Made by a program: the position numbers and the translations under genes | Origin: an uncultured Paracoccaceae bacterium | GTDB taxonomy: Bacteria; Pseudomonadota; Alphaproteobacteria; Rhodobacterales; Rhodobacteraceae | Length of the DNA stretch: 64,000 nucleotides | Direction: 5' to 3' | Assembly: GCA_947499715.1 (NCBI GenBank) | Contig: CANMPL010000002.1 | Span: 470,467 to 534,466, forward strand | The notes under the pieces: model-generated | The model's input: only the letters and a program-made list of their open reading frames with translations | The model's database searches: none | What the model was told of the DNA's origin: nothing | In this document: positions 28,495-38,238 of the stretch, piece by piece | Layout of the letters: each line of letters opens with the position of its first letter | Position numbering within the stretch: position 1 is the stretch's first letter

Positions 28495-28807
28495 GGGGTC
28501 TCTCCGAGAGGTGCAGTTAGCGTTCACGGGCTGCTTTAGCGCATGTGGCGTGCGGCGGAAAGGGTGGACGGTTCTGACGGTCCCGGATCAGGACAAGCGA
28601 AGCGCCGGGCCATCGCCGGCCCGCCCCCCGGGTAGGCGATTTGGTGAGGCTGGGTGATCGCTCTGGGGTCTTCGTCAAGACGGGCCAATAAAGTGTCAGT
28701 CAAAACGCTCGGTCGCCCACCCGCGGCCCGGCGACGGAACAGCTTGCCGACCTTGCAGCCCCCCAATGAATGGCATTAAGTGAACCTCTGCCAGAACCGG
28801 ACGCGCG
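28495..28807. other. 313-bp divergent region between fsa and priA
   Basis: Holds a REP-like repeat (28593-28617 and flanks), promoters for both genes (not resolved), and a GC-rich segment. An open frame on the minus strand here encodes the repeat and is not a gene. Confidence 0.6.
28593..28617 (-). repeat. REP-like repeat, copy 1
   Basis: Minus strand GGCGATGGCCCGGCGCTTCG then CTTGT, 25 bases identical to copy 2 at 32913-32937, which lies in the opposite orientation. The flank CCGGGACC can pair imperfectly with GGCCCGG to form a hairpin. Confidence 0.7.
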
Positions 28808-31000
28808 ATGCCCCAAACCCATTTCAACGAAGGCGACCTGATCGGCGTGTTGACCACGCAGCCGATTGACCGCGTGTTGGACTACAAAGCGCCCGAAGGT
28901 GGTGCGTTCTTGGGGGCATATGTCGAGGTGCCGCTGGGGCCGCGCAAGGTGATCGGCGTGGTCTGGGGGCCGGGCAAAGGCGATTGGGATTATAGCAAAG
29001 TGCGGGCCGCTTACCGCGTGCTGGACGTGGCCCCAATGCGCGACGAGATGATGGATTTTCTGTCCCGCGCCGCCGCTTATACGCTGACACCAATGTCTGC
29101 CATGCTGCGACTGGCAACACGCGCACCGGGGCTGGGTGATCCGCCGTCGATGCGCAAGGTTTACCGCTTGGGCGACAAGGAACCGGAACGAGTGACAGGG
29201 GCACGCACCAAGGTGCTTGAGGCTTTGCGCGACTATGGTGGCTTGTCATTCACGCTCAAGGAATTGGCGGAAATGGCCGGGGTTGGGACCTCTGTCGTCA
29301 AGGGCTTGGTCAAGCAGGGGGCCGTCGCAGAAGAGGACGCGCCGCGCGACACCGCCTACCCAAGGTTAGATCCTGACTATGGCAGCAAAGAGCTGACAGC
29401 GGACCAATTGACCGGCGCCAAGGTCCTGAGAGAGGCGGTGGGGTCGGGCATCTATGGCACCACATTGCTGAAAGGTGTGACGGGCTCGGGCAAGACGGAA
29501 GTCTACCTTGAGGCGGTGGCGGAATGCCTGCGCCGCGGGCGGCAGGCCTTGGTATTGCTGCCGGAGATTGCCTTGACCGGTGAGTTCATTGACCGGGTCG
29601 AGGCACGGTTTGGGATGAAACCGGCAGAGTGGCATTCCGGTGTGACCGCGACCGAGCGGCGGCGCTGTTGGCGCATGGTCGGGCAGGGCGATGCGCAGAT
29701 GATCGTTGGCGCGCGGTCGGCTTTGTTTCTGCCCTACCGCGATCTGGGTCTGATCGTCGTCGATGAGGAACACGACACATCCTATAAGCAAGAAGACGGT
29801 GTGCTGTATAACGCCCGCGATATGGCGGTGCTGCGGGCGTCGCTGAATGGGGCGCAGGTGGTGCTGGCCTCTGCCACGCCAAGCCTTGAAAGCTGGGCCA
29901 ATGTGGAGGCTGGCAAATACGCGCGGCTGGAACTCACGTCACGCTTCGGCCCCGCAGTGATGCCCAAGATGGGCGCGATTGATATGCGGTCCGAGGATCT
30001 GCCGGGCGGCAAATGGGTCTCGCCCAGTTTGCAGGGGGCGATGCGGGACCGGCTGGAAAAGGGCGAGCAATCGCTGATCTTTTTGAACCGGCGCGGCTAT
30101 GCGCCGATCACGCTGTGCCGGGCTTGCGGGCATCAGATCGGCTGCGATCAATGTGACGCGCGGATGGTGGAACACCGGTTTCTCAAGCGGTTGATGTGCC
30201 ACCAATGCGGCGAGACGAAACCGATGCCCACCGTTTGCCCCCATTGCGAAGCCGAGGACAGGCTGAGCGCGGTCGGGCCGGGTGTAGAGCGGATGGGCGA
30301 GGAGGTGGCAGAGCTATTCCCCGAGGCCAATGTGGTTGTGCTATCGAGCGACCTTTATGGCTCTGCCCGCGCGATGAAGGCGCATATCGCCGAGATTGCT
30401 GCGGGGGGTGCGGATATCATCATCGGCACGCAACTTGTGGCCAAGGGGCATAACTTTCCCAAGCTGACGCTGGTGGGGGTGATCGACGCCGATCTGGGGT
30501 TGCAGGGGTCGGATTTGCGCGCGGCGGAACGGACGTTTCAACTGATGCGGCAGGTGGCGGGACGCGCGGGCCGGGCCGAAGCACCGGGCGAGGCGTTGAT
30601 GCAGACCTATCAGCCTGAACATGCGGTGATCCGGGCGATCATTGCGGGCGATGAGGAACAATTCTGGGCGGCTGAGGCAGCAGAGCGCAAGGCGGCGGGC
30701 GTGCCGCCTTACGGGCGCATGGCGGGCATCGTGCTGAGCAGTCCCAATGTGCAAGAGGTCTTTGATTTAGGGTCCGAGATGGCGCGGCGGGATCAGCCGC
30801 TGCGGGCGATTGGGGCGCAGGTCTTTGGGCCAGCGCCTGCCCCGATTGCGCGGATCAGGGGGCGGCACCGGGTGCGGCTTTTGGTGAAGGCCGAGAAGAC
30901 AGCGCCGCTGCAAAGGGCGTTGGCCGACTGGGCCGGGCAATTTCGCCTGCCCAGCAACCTGCGCCTGTCGATCGATATTGATCCGCAAAGCTTTTATTAG
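28808..31000 (+). CDS. priA: Primosomal protein N' (replication restart helicase)
   Basis: 730 residues. 3' DNA-binding domain, winged helix, then DEXH helicase with Walker A GVTGSGKTEVY near residue 222 and VVDEEHDTSYKQ near residue 318. Zinc-binding insert with paired cysteines CRACGHQIGCDQC and CHQCGETKPMPTVCPHC near residues 437-480. C-terminal helicase motif QMVGRAGR is seen as LMRQVAGRAGRA. Standard length and position beside the transaldolase gene. Confidence 0.97.
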   Translation: MPQTHFNEGDLIGVLTTQPIDRVLDYKAPEGGAFLGAYVEVPLGPRKVIGVVWGPGKGDWDYSKVRAAYRVLDVAPMRDEMMDFLSRAAAYTLTPMSAMLRLATRAPGLGDPPSMRKVYRLGDKEPERVTGARTKVLEALRDYGGLSFTLKELAEMAGVGTSVVKGLVKQGAVAEEDAPRDTAYPRLDPDYGSKELTADQLTGAKVLREAVGSGIYGTTLLKGVTGSGKTEVYLEAVAECLRRGRQALVLLPEIALTGEFIDRVEARFGMKPAEWHSGVTATERRRCWRMVGQGDAQMIVGARSALFLPYRDLGLIVVDEEHDTSYKQEDGVLYNARDMAVLRASLNGAQVVLASATPSLESWANVEAGKYARLELTSRFGPAVMPKMGAIDMRSEDLPGGKWVSPSLQGAMRDRLEKGEQSLIFLNRRGYAPITLCRACGHQIGCDQCDARMVEHRFLKRLMCHQCGETKPMPTVCPHCEAEDRLSAVGPGVERMGEEVAELFPEANVVVLSSDLYGSARAMKAHIAEIAAGGADIIIGTQLVAKGHNFPKLTLVGVIDADLGLQGSDLRAAERTFQLMRQVAGRAGRAEAPGEALMQTYQPEHAVIRAIIAGDEEQFWAAEAAERKAAGVPPYGRMAGIVLSSPNVQEVFDLGSEMARRDQPLRAIGAQVFGPAPAPIARIRGRHRVRLLVKAEKTAPLQRALADWAGQFRLPSNLRLSIDIDPQSFY

Positions 31001-31132
31001 CGCAGGATGACGGGCGAAGCGCTGCGGCGTATGCCTCAAAAACGGGACACAAGATTTGCGATCTTCGCTTTCAAGCCCAACCTGACGAAATCAAAGGGCG
31101 TCTTGGGAAGATCGGTTGAGACGCCTGATCGC

Positions 31133-32590
31133 CTAGAAAGAGACATTGTCGACGGCCAGGCAAACAGCCAGATCGACCGCGCTACAAAGCTTTGGATCGC
31201 TCTTTGAAACCCCCTCGGGCATCTTGTTGACGATGGCATAATCGACAAATGCCTCCAACGTATCTGCGGTCAAACCACCGGACGGCGGCACGCCAAGCAC
31301 AAATCCATTGGCGAATTTGGGTCCGCAGTTCACGCCATACTTACAGAACACCGTTCCGATGGCCTCGACACCGCCGTTCATGGGGTCCGGCACAAGGCCC
31401 ACAATCCGTTCCGAGTTTGAATACGACCCCCAATACGACCAGTTTTCCGGCTCTCCTGTGCGCGACACTTTTGCCAGCCAAGCCACCCATTCGCCGCCCG
31501 CAACTGTGCCCGCGATCCATATCCCGCCATGCGTTGTTTCGGCAGTGGCCATGGGGACAAACTGGTCAAAATCCCCCGGGCCGCGTGCTGTTTCAAAGTC
31601 CAGATTCCAAGCCTGATTGCCGGTCTCATCGACCCGCAGCACCTGTTTTTCTGTCACAAGGTAATAGCCGCCATCTGTTGGTTGGACGATGGTTTGACCC
31701 GCGGCTTGAAAAGCAGTTCCAATGCGCTGAAACCGCCCTGACGCGACATCCACAATGCCAAGCCATCCGTTTAGCTCACCCGGGGCGGCTGTTGTTGTGC
31801 CTGTGACCAGAAACTGATCAGCACTGATGGGGTGCACATCGTCGATCCAATGCGATCCGGCACCAAATCCATCCTGAAAGACAAAACGATTGAGAAGCTC
31901 ACCACTTGACGTCGTTTCGACGAATGCCGGAAAAGATGCGCGCGTACCCTCAGGCACGACATAGCCCGCCGCCACGAAGCCCCGTTCACTTTGCGAGATA
32001 CTTGTGAAACGGGCGTCACGCTCTTCAAAAGGTCTTAGGCGTGTAGTTGGATCCGTGCCGGTCAGCGAGAAAAAGGCAAGTTCAGCGCGGGTTTCGTGGA
32101 AATGCGTACCAGGAAAGGTAAAGCGTTTATGGCGGCCCTGTTCGTTGACACCCGTGTCAAAGACCTTTTCCCTGTCGGTGGCGCGACCTTCATTCTCGAC
32201 AAATGCAGCGCGGTCGCCGCCGACTGCAAAGTCTTCCGGGCGCGGCACGTCGTGATTGCTGGAAGACAGAATAATCGGTGCCCCCAGCACACCAGCGTCG
32301 GCCCATTCAGCAATCCAGGGAACACCGTTTCCGCGATGTGATTGGCCCAAAACATAGTGATGGCCCGCATTATCGGATGCCAACTTCAAGAACTGCGTTC
32401 CGCGGCTGACACCCGAAAAGTGGCTTTCCCCTGCCGACACGGGCGAGGCGATGTTAAGGTCTTGTGGAATAGGCCGAGGATCGTAAGACGACACGGCGAA
32501 ATATATCCAACCCACCAACACAAAGAGTGTGAGGGCGGCAAGGGCGGCCAAGCCCGCTAAAGATGCCAAGATGCCAGTTATGACTTTCAT
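31133..32590 (-). CDS. Unknown membrane-anchored, beta-propeller-like protein
   Basis: 485 residues. One N-terminal membrane segment (LASLAGLAALAALTLFVLVG) places the rest in the periplasm. The body has weak repeats of the pattern GGYYLV...VLRVDETGNQAWNL and GGIWIAGTV...WLAKVSRTGEPENW, as in beta-propeller modules. Four cysteines cluster in the C-terminal part (CKYGVNC, LCSAVDLAVC). I do not recognise a family. It is convergent with priA, alone, and lies in a stretch that looks inserted between priA and ybgC. Confidence 0.75.
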   Translation of the reverse strand: MKVITGILASLAGLAALAALTLFVLVGWIYFAVSSYDPRPIPQDLNIASPVSAGESHFSGVSRGTQFLKLASDNAGHHYVLGQSHRGNGVPWIAEWADAGVLGAPIILSSSNHDVPRPEDFAVGGDRAAFVENEGRATDREKVFDTGVNEQGRHKRFTFPGTHFHETRAELAFFSLTGTDPTTRLRPFEERDARFTSISQSERGFVAAGYVVPEGTRASFPAFVETTSSGELLNRFVFQDGFGAGSHWIDDVHPISADQFLVTGTTTAAPGELNGWLGIVDVASGRFQRIGTAFQAAGQTIVQPTDGGYYLVTEKQVLRVDETGNQAWNLDFETARGPGDFDQFVPMATAETTHGGIWIAGTVAGGEWVAWLAKVSRTGEPENWSYWGSYSNSERIVGLVPDPMNGGVEAIGTVFCKYGVNCGPKFANGFVLGVPPSGGLTADTLEAFVDYAIVNKMPEGVSKSDPKLCSAVDLAVCLAVDNVSF

Positions 32591-33022
32591 ACTGTCAGTC
32601 CCCTGAGTGGACGCTCAGATTATCCATTATTCGTGACAAAAAAATGGCATTCCATTTGAATGCAAGTCGCCGCGGAAGTGACTTTGGTTCCTGTTGCAGA
32701 ATTGAGCAAAGGGCATCCAAGATTTGATCCAAATCGTCGAAGGGGACTCGGATGGTACTCGAAGGACGCAACCGGTTGGGATGGAATTTCGGATATTTGG
32801 ATGGAAGCCCCCGCGCGGATGAAGATGCACCTGCCTGATCAAAGCGGCTTGGAGCCCGCCTGAAGGGGGGTGATTGGTATGAGCGCTTTGTGTCTGGTCA
32901 CATCGTGGCGTTGGCGATGGCCCGGCGCTTCGCTTGTTCCGGGCCGGGGCGGTTTGCAAGGTCAGCTATGAGCCCAAAGTACACAATGCTGCGGTATGCG
33001 CTGACGGCCGCTTTGGCAGAAC
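32591..33022. other. 432-bp intergenic region
   Basis: AT-richer first half with the promoter side of the unknown gene; REP-like copy 2 at 32913-32945; otherwise nothing recognisable. A 67-codon open frame at 32660-32863 has no ribosome binding site and no recognisable product. Confidence 0.5.
32913..32945 (+). repeat. REP-like repeat, copy 2
   Basis: 25 bases identical to copy 1 (inverted), and here a perfect hairpin GGCCCGG ... CCGGGCC (32919-32945) with a 13-base loop. Located 78 bp after the TauE/SafE stop codon. Confidence 0.7.
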
Positions 33023-33787
33023 CTAGACCAATAGCGCGATAGCGGCGATGCCCAGGAGGATCTGGATTCCAGTCTGGAACGCCTGTGCGCTCAGTTTTTT
33101 CAAGAACAGTCTGCCGATCAGCGCGACTGCGACTGCGACGAAGACAAGGGTAAGGGCAGTCCAAGCCATATCGACGGTCAGCAGGCCAGTTCGGATGTAG
33201 GAGGTCAACTTGACGATGTTCGAGAGAACCGCCGTCGCCGCCATAGCTCCGACGAAGGCTTCCTTAGTGATCTTCATTTCGCGAAACAGTATAACCTTGA
33301 TTATATTGCCGCTACCAAGAAAACCGGAAACGAACCCGTAGAGGGCGGACCCGGCGAAGAGGCCGAGCATTCCGATACTGATAGACGGTAGACGTTTGGT
33401 TATCGTGAGGCCCAAATAGATGAATACCATCGCGCCAAGCATCGGCTTTACGAATTCGGCGGGTGCCACGGCCAGTAGCTGTGCGCCGTGATAGGCAAAG
33501 GGTAGACATGCGAAGCTCATCACTCCTACCATTTTCCAGTCGATATGATCGCGAAACAGAAGCGATTTCGTGACTGTCGAGGCCGTGAAAAGAACCGTTG
33601 CCAAAGCAATCGCCACCTTTACAGGCAGAACCAGCGATCCAAAAGCCAGAACCAGAAGCGCCGAACCAAAACCGAAGATCGCAGATGCGAATGACGCAAC
33701 AAATGCTATCAGTATGAAAGCGATCTGATCCAATCCCGTCCCTTGCCAACTAGCCTCTGCTCTCTGTGTGGTCAGAGCTACAATCAT
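33023..33787 (-). CDS. TauE/SafE-family sulfite/anion exporter permease
   Basis: 254 residues from the ATG at 33787 (MIVALTTQRAEASWQG); about eight membrane segments. Family marks: GFGSALLVLAFGSLVLPVKVA in the first repeat and SGFLGSGNIIKVILF in the second. Likely exports sulfite, sulfoacetate or a related anion. Codon use looks more AT-tolerant than the neighbouring tol genes, in line with acquisition. A longer frame upstream overlaps the ybgC leader on the other strand and is not used. Confidence 0.85.
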   Translation of the reverse strand: MIVALTTQRAEASWQGTGLDQIAFILIAFVASFASAIFGFGSALLVLAFGSLVLPVKVAIALATVLFTASTVTKSLLFRDHIDWKMVGVMSFACLPFAYHGAQLLAVAPAEFVKPMLGAMVFIYLGLTITKRLPSISIGMLGLFAGSALYGFVSGFLGSGNIIKVILFREMKITKEAFVGAMAATAVLSNIVKLTSYIRTGLLTVDMAWTALTLVFVAVAVALIGRLFLKKLSAQAFQTGIQILLGIAAIALLV

Positions 33788-33952
33788 ATTCCTATAGAAA
33801 TTGGCGTGAGACGCTAGAGCGGACGTTCTTCCCGCATCGTGGAACGGCAAAAAAGTCCGCAAAGCGACCTGATCAACCCGCCGCACGACGCAACTCTTGC
33901 CAAGGGGCGGTGGGCTTGGGTAGCTGTGGCACGCCAAAAGATCGGAGCCAAG

Positions 33953-34339
33953 ATGACCCACCGTTTACCTGTGCGCGTTTATTACGAAGACACCGACATG
34001 GGCGGGATCGTTTATTATGCCAACTACCTCAAATACATCGAACGGGCCCGGTCAGAGCTGGTCGAAGAGATGGGGCTGGATCAGAACAAGATGAAGGCCG
34101 AAGGCTTTGTCTTTGTGGTGCGGCGGGTCGAGGCGGATTATCTTGCCCCGGCAAAGCTGGATGACAGATTGACGGTTGTGACCACGCACTACCCCAAGGG
34201 CCAGAGCCGCTGGATGTTTGAACAAGAGGTGCAGCGCGGTGGTGCGGTGATCTTTCGCGCCATTGTCACAGCAGTCTGCATGACAACCCAGGGGCGGCCC
34301 GCGCGGCTGCCAGCGGAACTTCGCGCAAAACTGGGATGA
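33953..34339 (+). CDS. ybgC: Tol-Pal system-associated acyl-CoA thioesterase
   Basis: 128 residues from the ATG at 33953. Hotdog fold with the 4-hydroxybenzoyl-CoA thioesterase motif YYEDTDMGGIVYYANYLKY (catalytic Asp16 within it). First gene of the tol-pal cluster, the position it has across proteobacteria; thought to act on phospholipid-linked acyl groups near the envelope machine. Confidence 0.95.
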   Translation: MTHRLPVRVYYEDTDMGGIVYYANYLKYIERARSELVEEMGLDQNKMKAEGFVFVVRRVEADYLAPAKLDDRLTVVTTHYPKGQSRWMFEQEVQRGGAVIFRAIVTAVCMTTQGRPARLPAELRAKLG

Positions 34340-34450
34340 TCCTCGCGGGTTTGTGCGCGCCCCTTGCGCAAGTGCAATGGATTTCCACAAAGCGATCCCT
34401 TATGTTGCCCCCAAACAAGGCCGATAACGGCCGCAAAGCAGAGCGGGCAC

Positions 34451-35125
34451 ATGGAAGCAGCAACCGATTTTACGATGTGGGCCTTGTTTGCCCGCGCCAC
34501 TATCCTGGTGAAACTGGTGATGATCATGCTGATCGTCGCCTCTGTCTGGTGTTGGGCGGTGATCATCGACAAGCTGATCCAATATCGCCGCGCCAGGCGC
34601 GAGGCGGATATCTTTGACCGCGCGTTTTGGTCTGGGGAACCGCTGGACCAGCTCTTTGATCAGATCGGCGATAAGCCACGCGGCGCGTCAGAGACGATTT
34701 TTAGCGCGGGCATGCTGGAATGGCGCCGCAGCCACCGGCAGGACGGCGCGCTGATTGCAGGCGCGCAGGCGCGGATTGACCGCGGCATGGACGTGGCGAT
34801 CCTGAAAGAAGCGGGCAAGTTGCAAAAGGGGTTGCCGGTGCTCGCGACAACCGGGTCAACCGCGCCGTTCGTGGGGCTGTTCGGCACCGTGTTCGGGATC
34901 ATGAACGCCTTTATCGAAATCGCAGAGCAACAGAACACCAGTCTGGCCGTTGTGGCCCCCGGCATCGCAGAGGCCCTGCTCGCCACCGGTCTGGGCCTGA
35001 TGGCCGCGATCCCGGCGGTTGTGTTTTACAACAAGCTGAGTGCCGACGCGGACCGGATTGTCGCGGGCTACGAGGCCTTTGCCGATGAATTCGCCACCAT
35101 TCTGTCACGCCAGTTGGATAGCTAA
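34451..35125 (+). CDS. tolQ: TolQ proton-channel subunit
   Basis: 224 residues, ExbB/MotA family, inner membrane. First membrane segment LVKLVMIMLIVASVWCWAV near residue 20; the conserved central pair near residues 130-190 (STAPFVGLFGTVFGIMNAF and TGLGLMAAIPAVVFYN). The ATG at 34451 is chosen from homology; a TTG upstream at 34364 is in a non-coding leader. One base separates its stop from tolR. Confidence 0.95.
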   Translation: MEAATDFTMWALFARATILVKLVMIMLIVASVWCWAVIIDKLIQYRRARREADIFDRAFWSGEPLDQLFDQIGDKPRGASETIFSAGMLEWRRSHRQDGALIAGAQARIDRGMDVAILKEAGKLQKGLPVLATTGSTAPFVGLFGTVFGIMNAFIEIAEQQNTSLAVVAPGIAEALLATGLGLMAAIPAVVFYNKLSADADRIVAGYEAFADEFATILSRQLDS

Positions 35126-35126
35126 C

Positions 35127-35606
35127 ATGGGTGCCGGAGTGATGAAATCGGGCGGTGACGGGGGCGGCAGACGCAGGCGTCGCAGGTCCAGCCGCAGCCA
35201 GCCGATGTCAGAGATCAACGTCACACCCTTTGTGGATGTGATGCTGGTGCTGCTGATTATCTTTATGGTCGCCGCACCACTTTTGACGGTCGGCGTGCCG
35301 GTTGAACTGCCGGAAACGGCGGCCAATGCGCTGCCAACGGACGAGGAAGAACCGCTGACCGTGACGATCACAGCCGATGGCGGTTTGATGATCCAGAACT
35401 CTGAAACCGCAGAAGGCGAGTTGGTCGCCAAATTGCGGGCCATCGCGGCAGAGCGGACAAGCGACCGCATTTTCCTGCGCGCGGATGGGTCCAACGCATG
35501 GAACCGCGTAGCGCAGGTGATGGGCGCGCTTAATGCCGCAGGGTTTAACAACATTGGTCTGGTGACAGATATCGGCGGGCCAACCCTGACTGATCAGGAC
35601 GGTTAG
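35127..35606 (+). CDS. tolR: TolR subunit
   Basis: 159 residues, ExbD family. Arg-rich N-terminus (GRRRRRRSSRS), one membrane segment INVTPFVDVMLVLLIIFMVA with the proton-translocating Asp in PFVDV, and a periplasmic domain ending TDIGGPTLTDQDG. Works with TolQ to energise TolA. Confidence 0.95.
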   Translation: MGAGVMKSGGDGGGRRRRRRSSRSQPMSEINVTPFVDVMLVLLIIFMVAAPLLTVGVPVELPETAANALPTDEEEPLTVTITADGGLMIQNSETAEGELVAKLRAIAAERTSDRIFLRADGSNAWNRVAQVMGALNAAGFNNIGLVTDIGGPTLTDQDG

Positions 35607-35610
35607 GCCG

Positions 35611-36729
35611 GTGGCCTCGACGGGCAGTTATATCTCGGGCGCTGGGCATGTGGGCCTTGTGGTCTGGCTCGTGACCGGATGGGGGTTCCAGTCTGATCCG
35701 CTGCCCTTTGAGGTGGCGGATGTCTCTGTCGTCTCGGGCGCGGAGTTTGCCGCCTTGGTCGCGGCCACAACACCGGACCCCGCCAGCGAAAGCCCAGAGG
35801 CACCCACGGTGCCATTGGTCGAAGATACGCCGCCCGCACCGGTTGAGGACACGCCGCCAGAGGTCGTGACACCGCCCACGCCCGTTGCCCCACCGGCAGA
35901 GGAAACCCCGCCACCCGCGCCGCCCACGCCACCCGCGCCTGTGGCGGATGTCACGGATGAGGCACCGGCACCGCCCGCGCCACCGACCGAGGTCGCCTCA
36001 CCCGATCTGGACGTGAGCGACACGCCGGTGCCAGCACCCGCCGACCGGATAGCCCCCGAACCCGTGGCCCCACCGCCGCCCGACGTGGCCGTGGCCGATG
36101 AGGTGCAGGAAACCGCCACACCTGACGCGGTGGACCCCGCAGAGGTGGTCGAGGAACCGGCAGAGGCCGCGGCCCCCGAAGAGGCCGCAACCGAGATCGT
36201 GACAGAAGCCGAAGCGCCATCGGGCGCTGTCACCACGTCATTGCGCCCCAATGTGCGCCCCAACCGGCCCGCGCCCCAGCCCGAAGTGGCCGAGGCCCCG
36301 GCGGAAGAGGCGCCCGCGCAGACGGCCGATGTCTTGCAGGAAACCGACGCGGATGTGGATGCAGCCGTGGCCGCCGCCTTGCAATCAATGGAATTGCCTG
36401 CCGCCGAGGGCCCACCGATGACCGGGTCAGAGCGTGAGGGTTTTCGCGTCGCTGTCAACAAGTGCTGGAACGTCGATCCGGGTTCTGTGGCCGCACGTGT
36501 CACGGTCGAGGTCGGCTTTGACCTTGATCCCGGCGGCCGGGTGACAGGCGATGTCCGGTTGATTGGGTCCGATGGCGACAGCAGCGCAACTGACACGGCC
36601 TTTCAGGCCGCGCGTCGCGCGATTTTGCGCTGTCAGGGGCAGGGCGGTTACGATCTGCCTGCCGACAAATATGAGCAGTGGAAAGAGGTGGTCATTACCT
36701 TCGACCCCTCGGGGATGCGCCTGCGATGA
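35611..36729 (+). CDS. tolA: TolA-type cell envelope protein
   Basis: 372 residues, GTG start four bases after tolR. Short N-terminal membrane segment (GHVGLVVWLVTGWGF), then about 230 residues rich in Pro, Ala, Glu and Val in place of the Lys/Ala helix of enterobacterial TolA, and a C-terminal TonB-like domain from about residue 265 (FRVAVNKCWNVDPGS...VRLIGSDGDSS). Identity rests on this architecture and its place between tolR and tolB. Confidence 0.9.
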   Translation: MASTGSYISGAGHVGLVVWLVTGWGFQSDPLPFEVADVSVVSGAEFAALVAATTPDPASESPEAPTVPLVEDTPPAPVEDTPPEVVTPPTPVAPPAEETPPPAPPTPPAPVADVTDEAPAPPAPPTEVASPDLDVSDTPVPAPADRIAPEPVAPPPPDVAVADEVQETATPDAVDPAEVVEEPAEAAAPEEAATEIVTEAEAPSGAVTTSLRPNVRPNRPAPQPEVAEAPAEEAPAQTADVLQETDADVDAAVAAALQSMELPAAEGPPMTGSEREGFRVAVNKCWNVDPGSVAARVTVEVGFDLDPGGRVTGDVRLIGSDGDSSATDTAFQAARRAILRCQGQGGYDLPADKYEQWKEVVITFDPSGMRLR

Positions 36730-36837
36730 TGACCGGCAAAGATACGCGCAACGGGGATTTTGGCGCGAAACTCCCCTTGATTGCGCAGTATAACACCGCA
36801 AAAGGGCGCAAAGCCCGAAAGGTTCGAGGATAAGAGC

Positions 36838-38154
36838 ATGTTGAAATGGGTTCTAAGCGCAGTTCTGGCCGCCTGTCTGGCGGCCCCGGCGGCGGCACAG
36901 GATGGCCCGCTGCGGCTGACGATCACCGACGGTGTGATTGAACCGCTGCCCTTTGCGGTGCCAGGGTTTCAGGCGGAAACCGCGGGTGCGGAACAACTGG
37001 CCGCTGATATCACGCGACTTGTGGCGCAGGATCTGGCCAACACCGGCCTCTTCCGAGAGATCCCGTCGAGCGCCTTTATCAGCCAGCCCGCCTCTTTCGG
37101 GGCGCCGGTGGCCTATGCCGATTGGCGTGCGATCAACGCGCAGGCCCTGATCGGTGGTGCGGTTGCTGTGAGTGGCGATCAGCTGGTGGTGAAATTCCGG
37201 CTTTATGACGTCTTTGCAGGCACCGAACTGGGCGAGGGGCTGCAATTTGCAGGCACAACGCAGGGCTGGCGGCGCATGGCGCATAAGGTGGCGGATGCCG
37301 CCTATTCGCGTATCACGGGCGAGGGCGGCTATTTTGACAGCCGCGTTGTGTTCGTGTCCGAGACCGGGCCAAAGGACGCGCGGCAAAAGCGTCTGGCAAT
37401 CATGGATTATGATGGTGCCAACCTGCAATTTCTGACCGATAGTGCTGCCATCGTGCTGGCCCCGCGGTTTAGCCCGCGCGGCGACCGGGTGCTTTATACC
37501 TCTTACGAATCCGGTTTCCCCCGTATCAATGTGCTTGATGTCGCCTCTGTCGGGAAACAGCAACTGACGACCGCAGAGGGCGAGATGGCCTTTAGCCCCC
37601 GCTTTTCGCGCGATGGCAATCAGGTGATCTATAGCCTTGCCAATGGCGGCAACACCGACCTTTACCGCACCGATTTGGCCAGTGGCGCGCATACGCGGCT
37701 GACCTCTGCCCCCTCAATTGAGACAGCACCCAGCTTTAGCCCCGATGGATCCCGGATCGTGTTTGAAAGCGACCGCAGCGGCACCCAGCAGCTATATATC
37801 ATGTCGGCAAATGGCGGCGACGCGCAGCGGATTTCCTTTGGCGAGGGGCGTTATGGCACGCCGGTCTGGTCGCCGCGTGGCGACCTGATTGCCTTTACCA
37901 AGCAAAATGCGGGCCGGTTTCATATTGGCGTGATGCGCACCGATGGCAGCGAAGAACGCCTGCTGACAGCGTCATTCCTTGATGAGGGGCCCACATGGTC
38001 GCCCAATGGCCGTGTGTTGATGTTCATGCGCGAAACCCAAGGGGCAGGGGGATCGTCGGCGCTTTATTCGGTCGATATCTCGGGGCGCAACCTGTCGGCA
38101 GTGCCGGTGCAGGGTGCCGGGTCTGACCCGTCGTGGGGGCCGTTACAGCCTTGA
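36838..38154 (+). CDS. tolB: Tol-Pal system beta-propeller protein TolB
   Basis: 438 residues. Signal peptide [21 protein letters not shown]-terminal D1 domain, then six WD40-like blades recognisable by repeats such as [29 protein letters not shown] and [19 protein letters not shown]. Periplasmic partner of Pal. Start taken at the ATG that opens the signal peptide. Confidence 0.97.
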   Translation: MLKWVLSAVLAACLAAPAAAQDGPLRLTITDGVIEPLPFAVPGFQAETAGAEQLAADITRLVAQDLANTGLFREIPSSAFISQPASFGAPVAYADWRAINAQALIGGAVAVSGDQLVVKFRLYDVFAGTELGEGLQFAGTTQGWRRMAHKVADAAYSRITGEGGYFDSRVVFVSETGPKDARQKRLAIMDYDGANLQFLTDSAAIVLAPRFSPRGDRVLYTSYESGFPRINVLDVASVGKQQLTTAEGEMAFSPRFSRDGNQVIYSLANGGNTDLYRTDLASGAHTRLTSAPSIETAPSFSPDGSRIVFESDRSGTQQLYIMSANGGDAQRISFGEGRYGTPVWSPRGDLIAFTKQNAGRFHIGVMRTDGSEERLLTASFLDEGPTWSPNGRVLMFMRETQGAGGSSALYSVDISGRNLSAVPVQGAGSDPSWGPLQP

Positions 38155-38238
38155 AACATGGGTGTGCAGGGTCGTTCCCTCGCATCGCAAGCCGTGTTAG
38201 AGTGACAAAAAACAAGAGCGGTTAAACAGGATAGAACA

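Noticed and set aside
28536..28766. Minus-strand open frame between fsa and priA
   Set aside because: It mostly translates the REP-like repeat; no gene features.
32660..32863. 67-codon open frame in the gap before the TauE/SafE gene
   Set aside because: No ribosome binding site, no recognisable product, overlaps nothing conserved; could be a remnant but cannot be supported.
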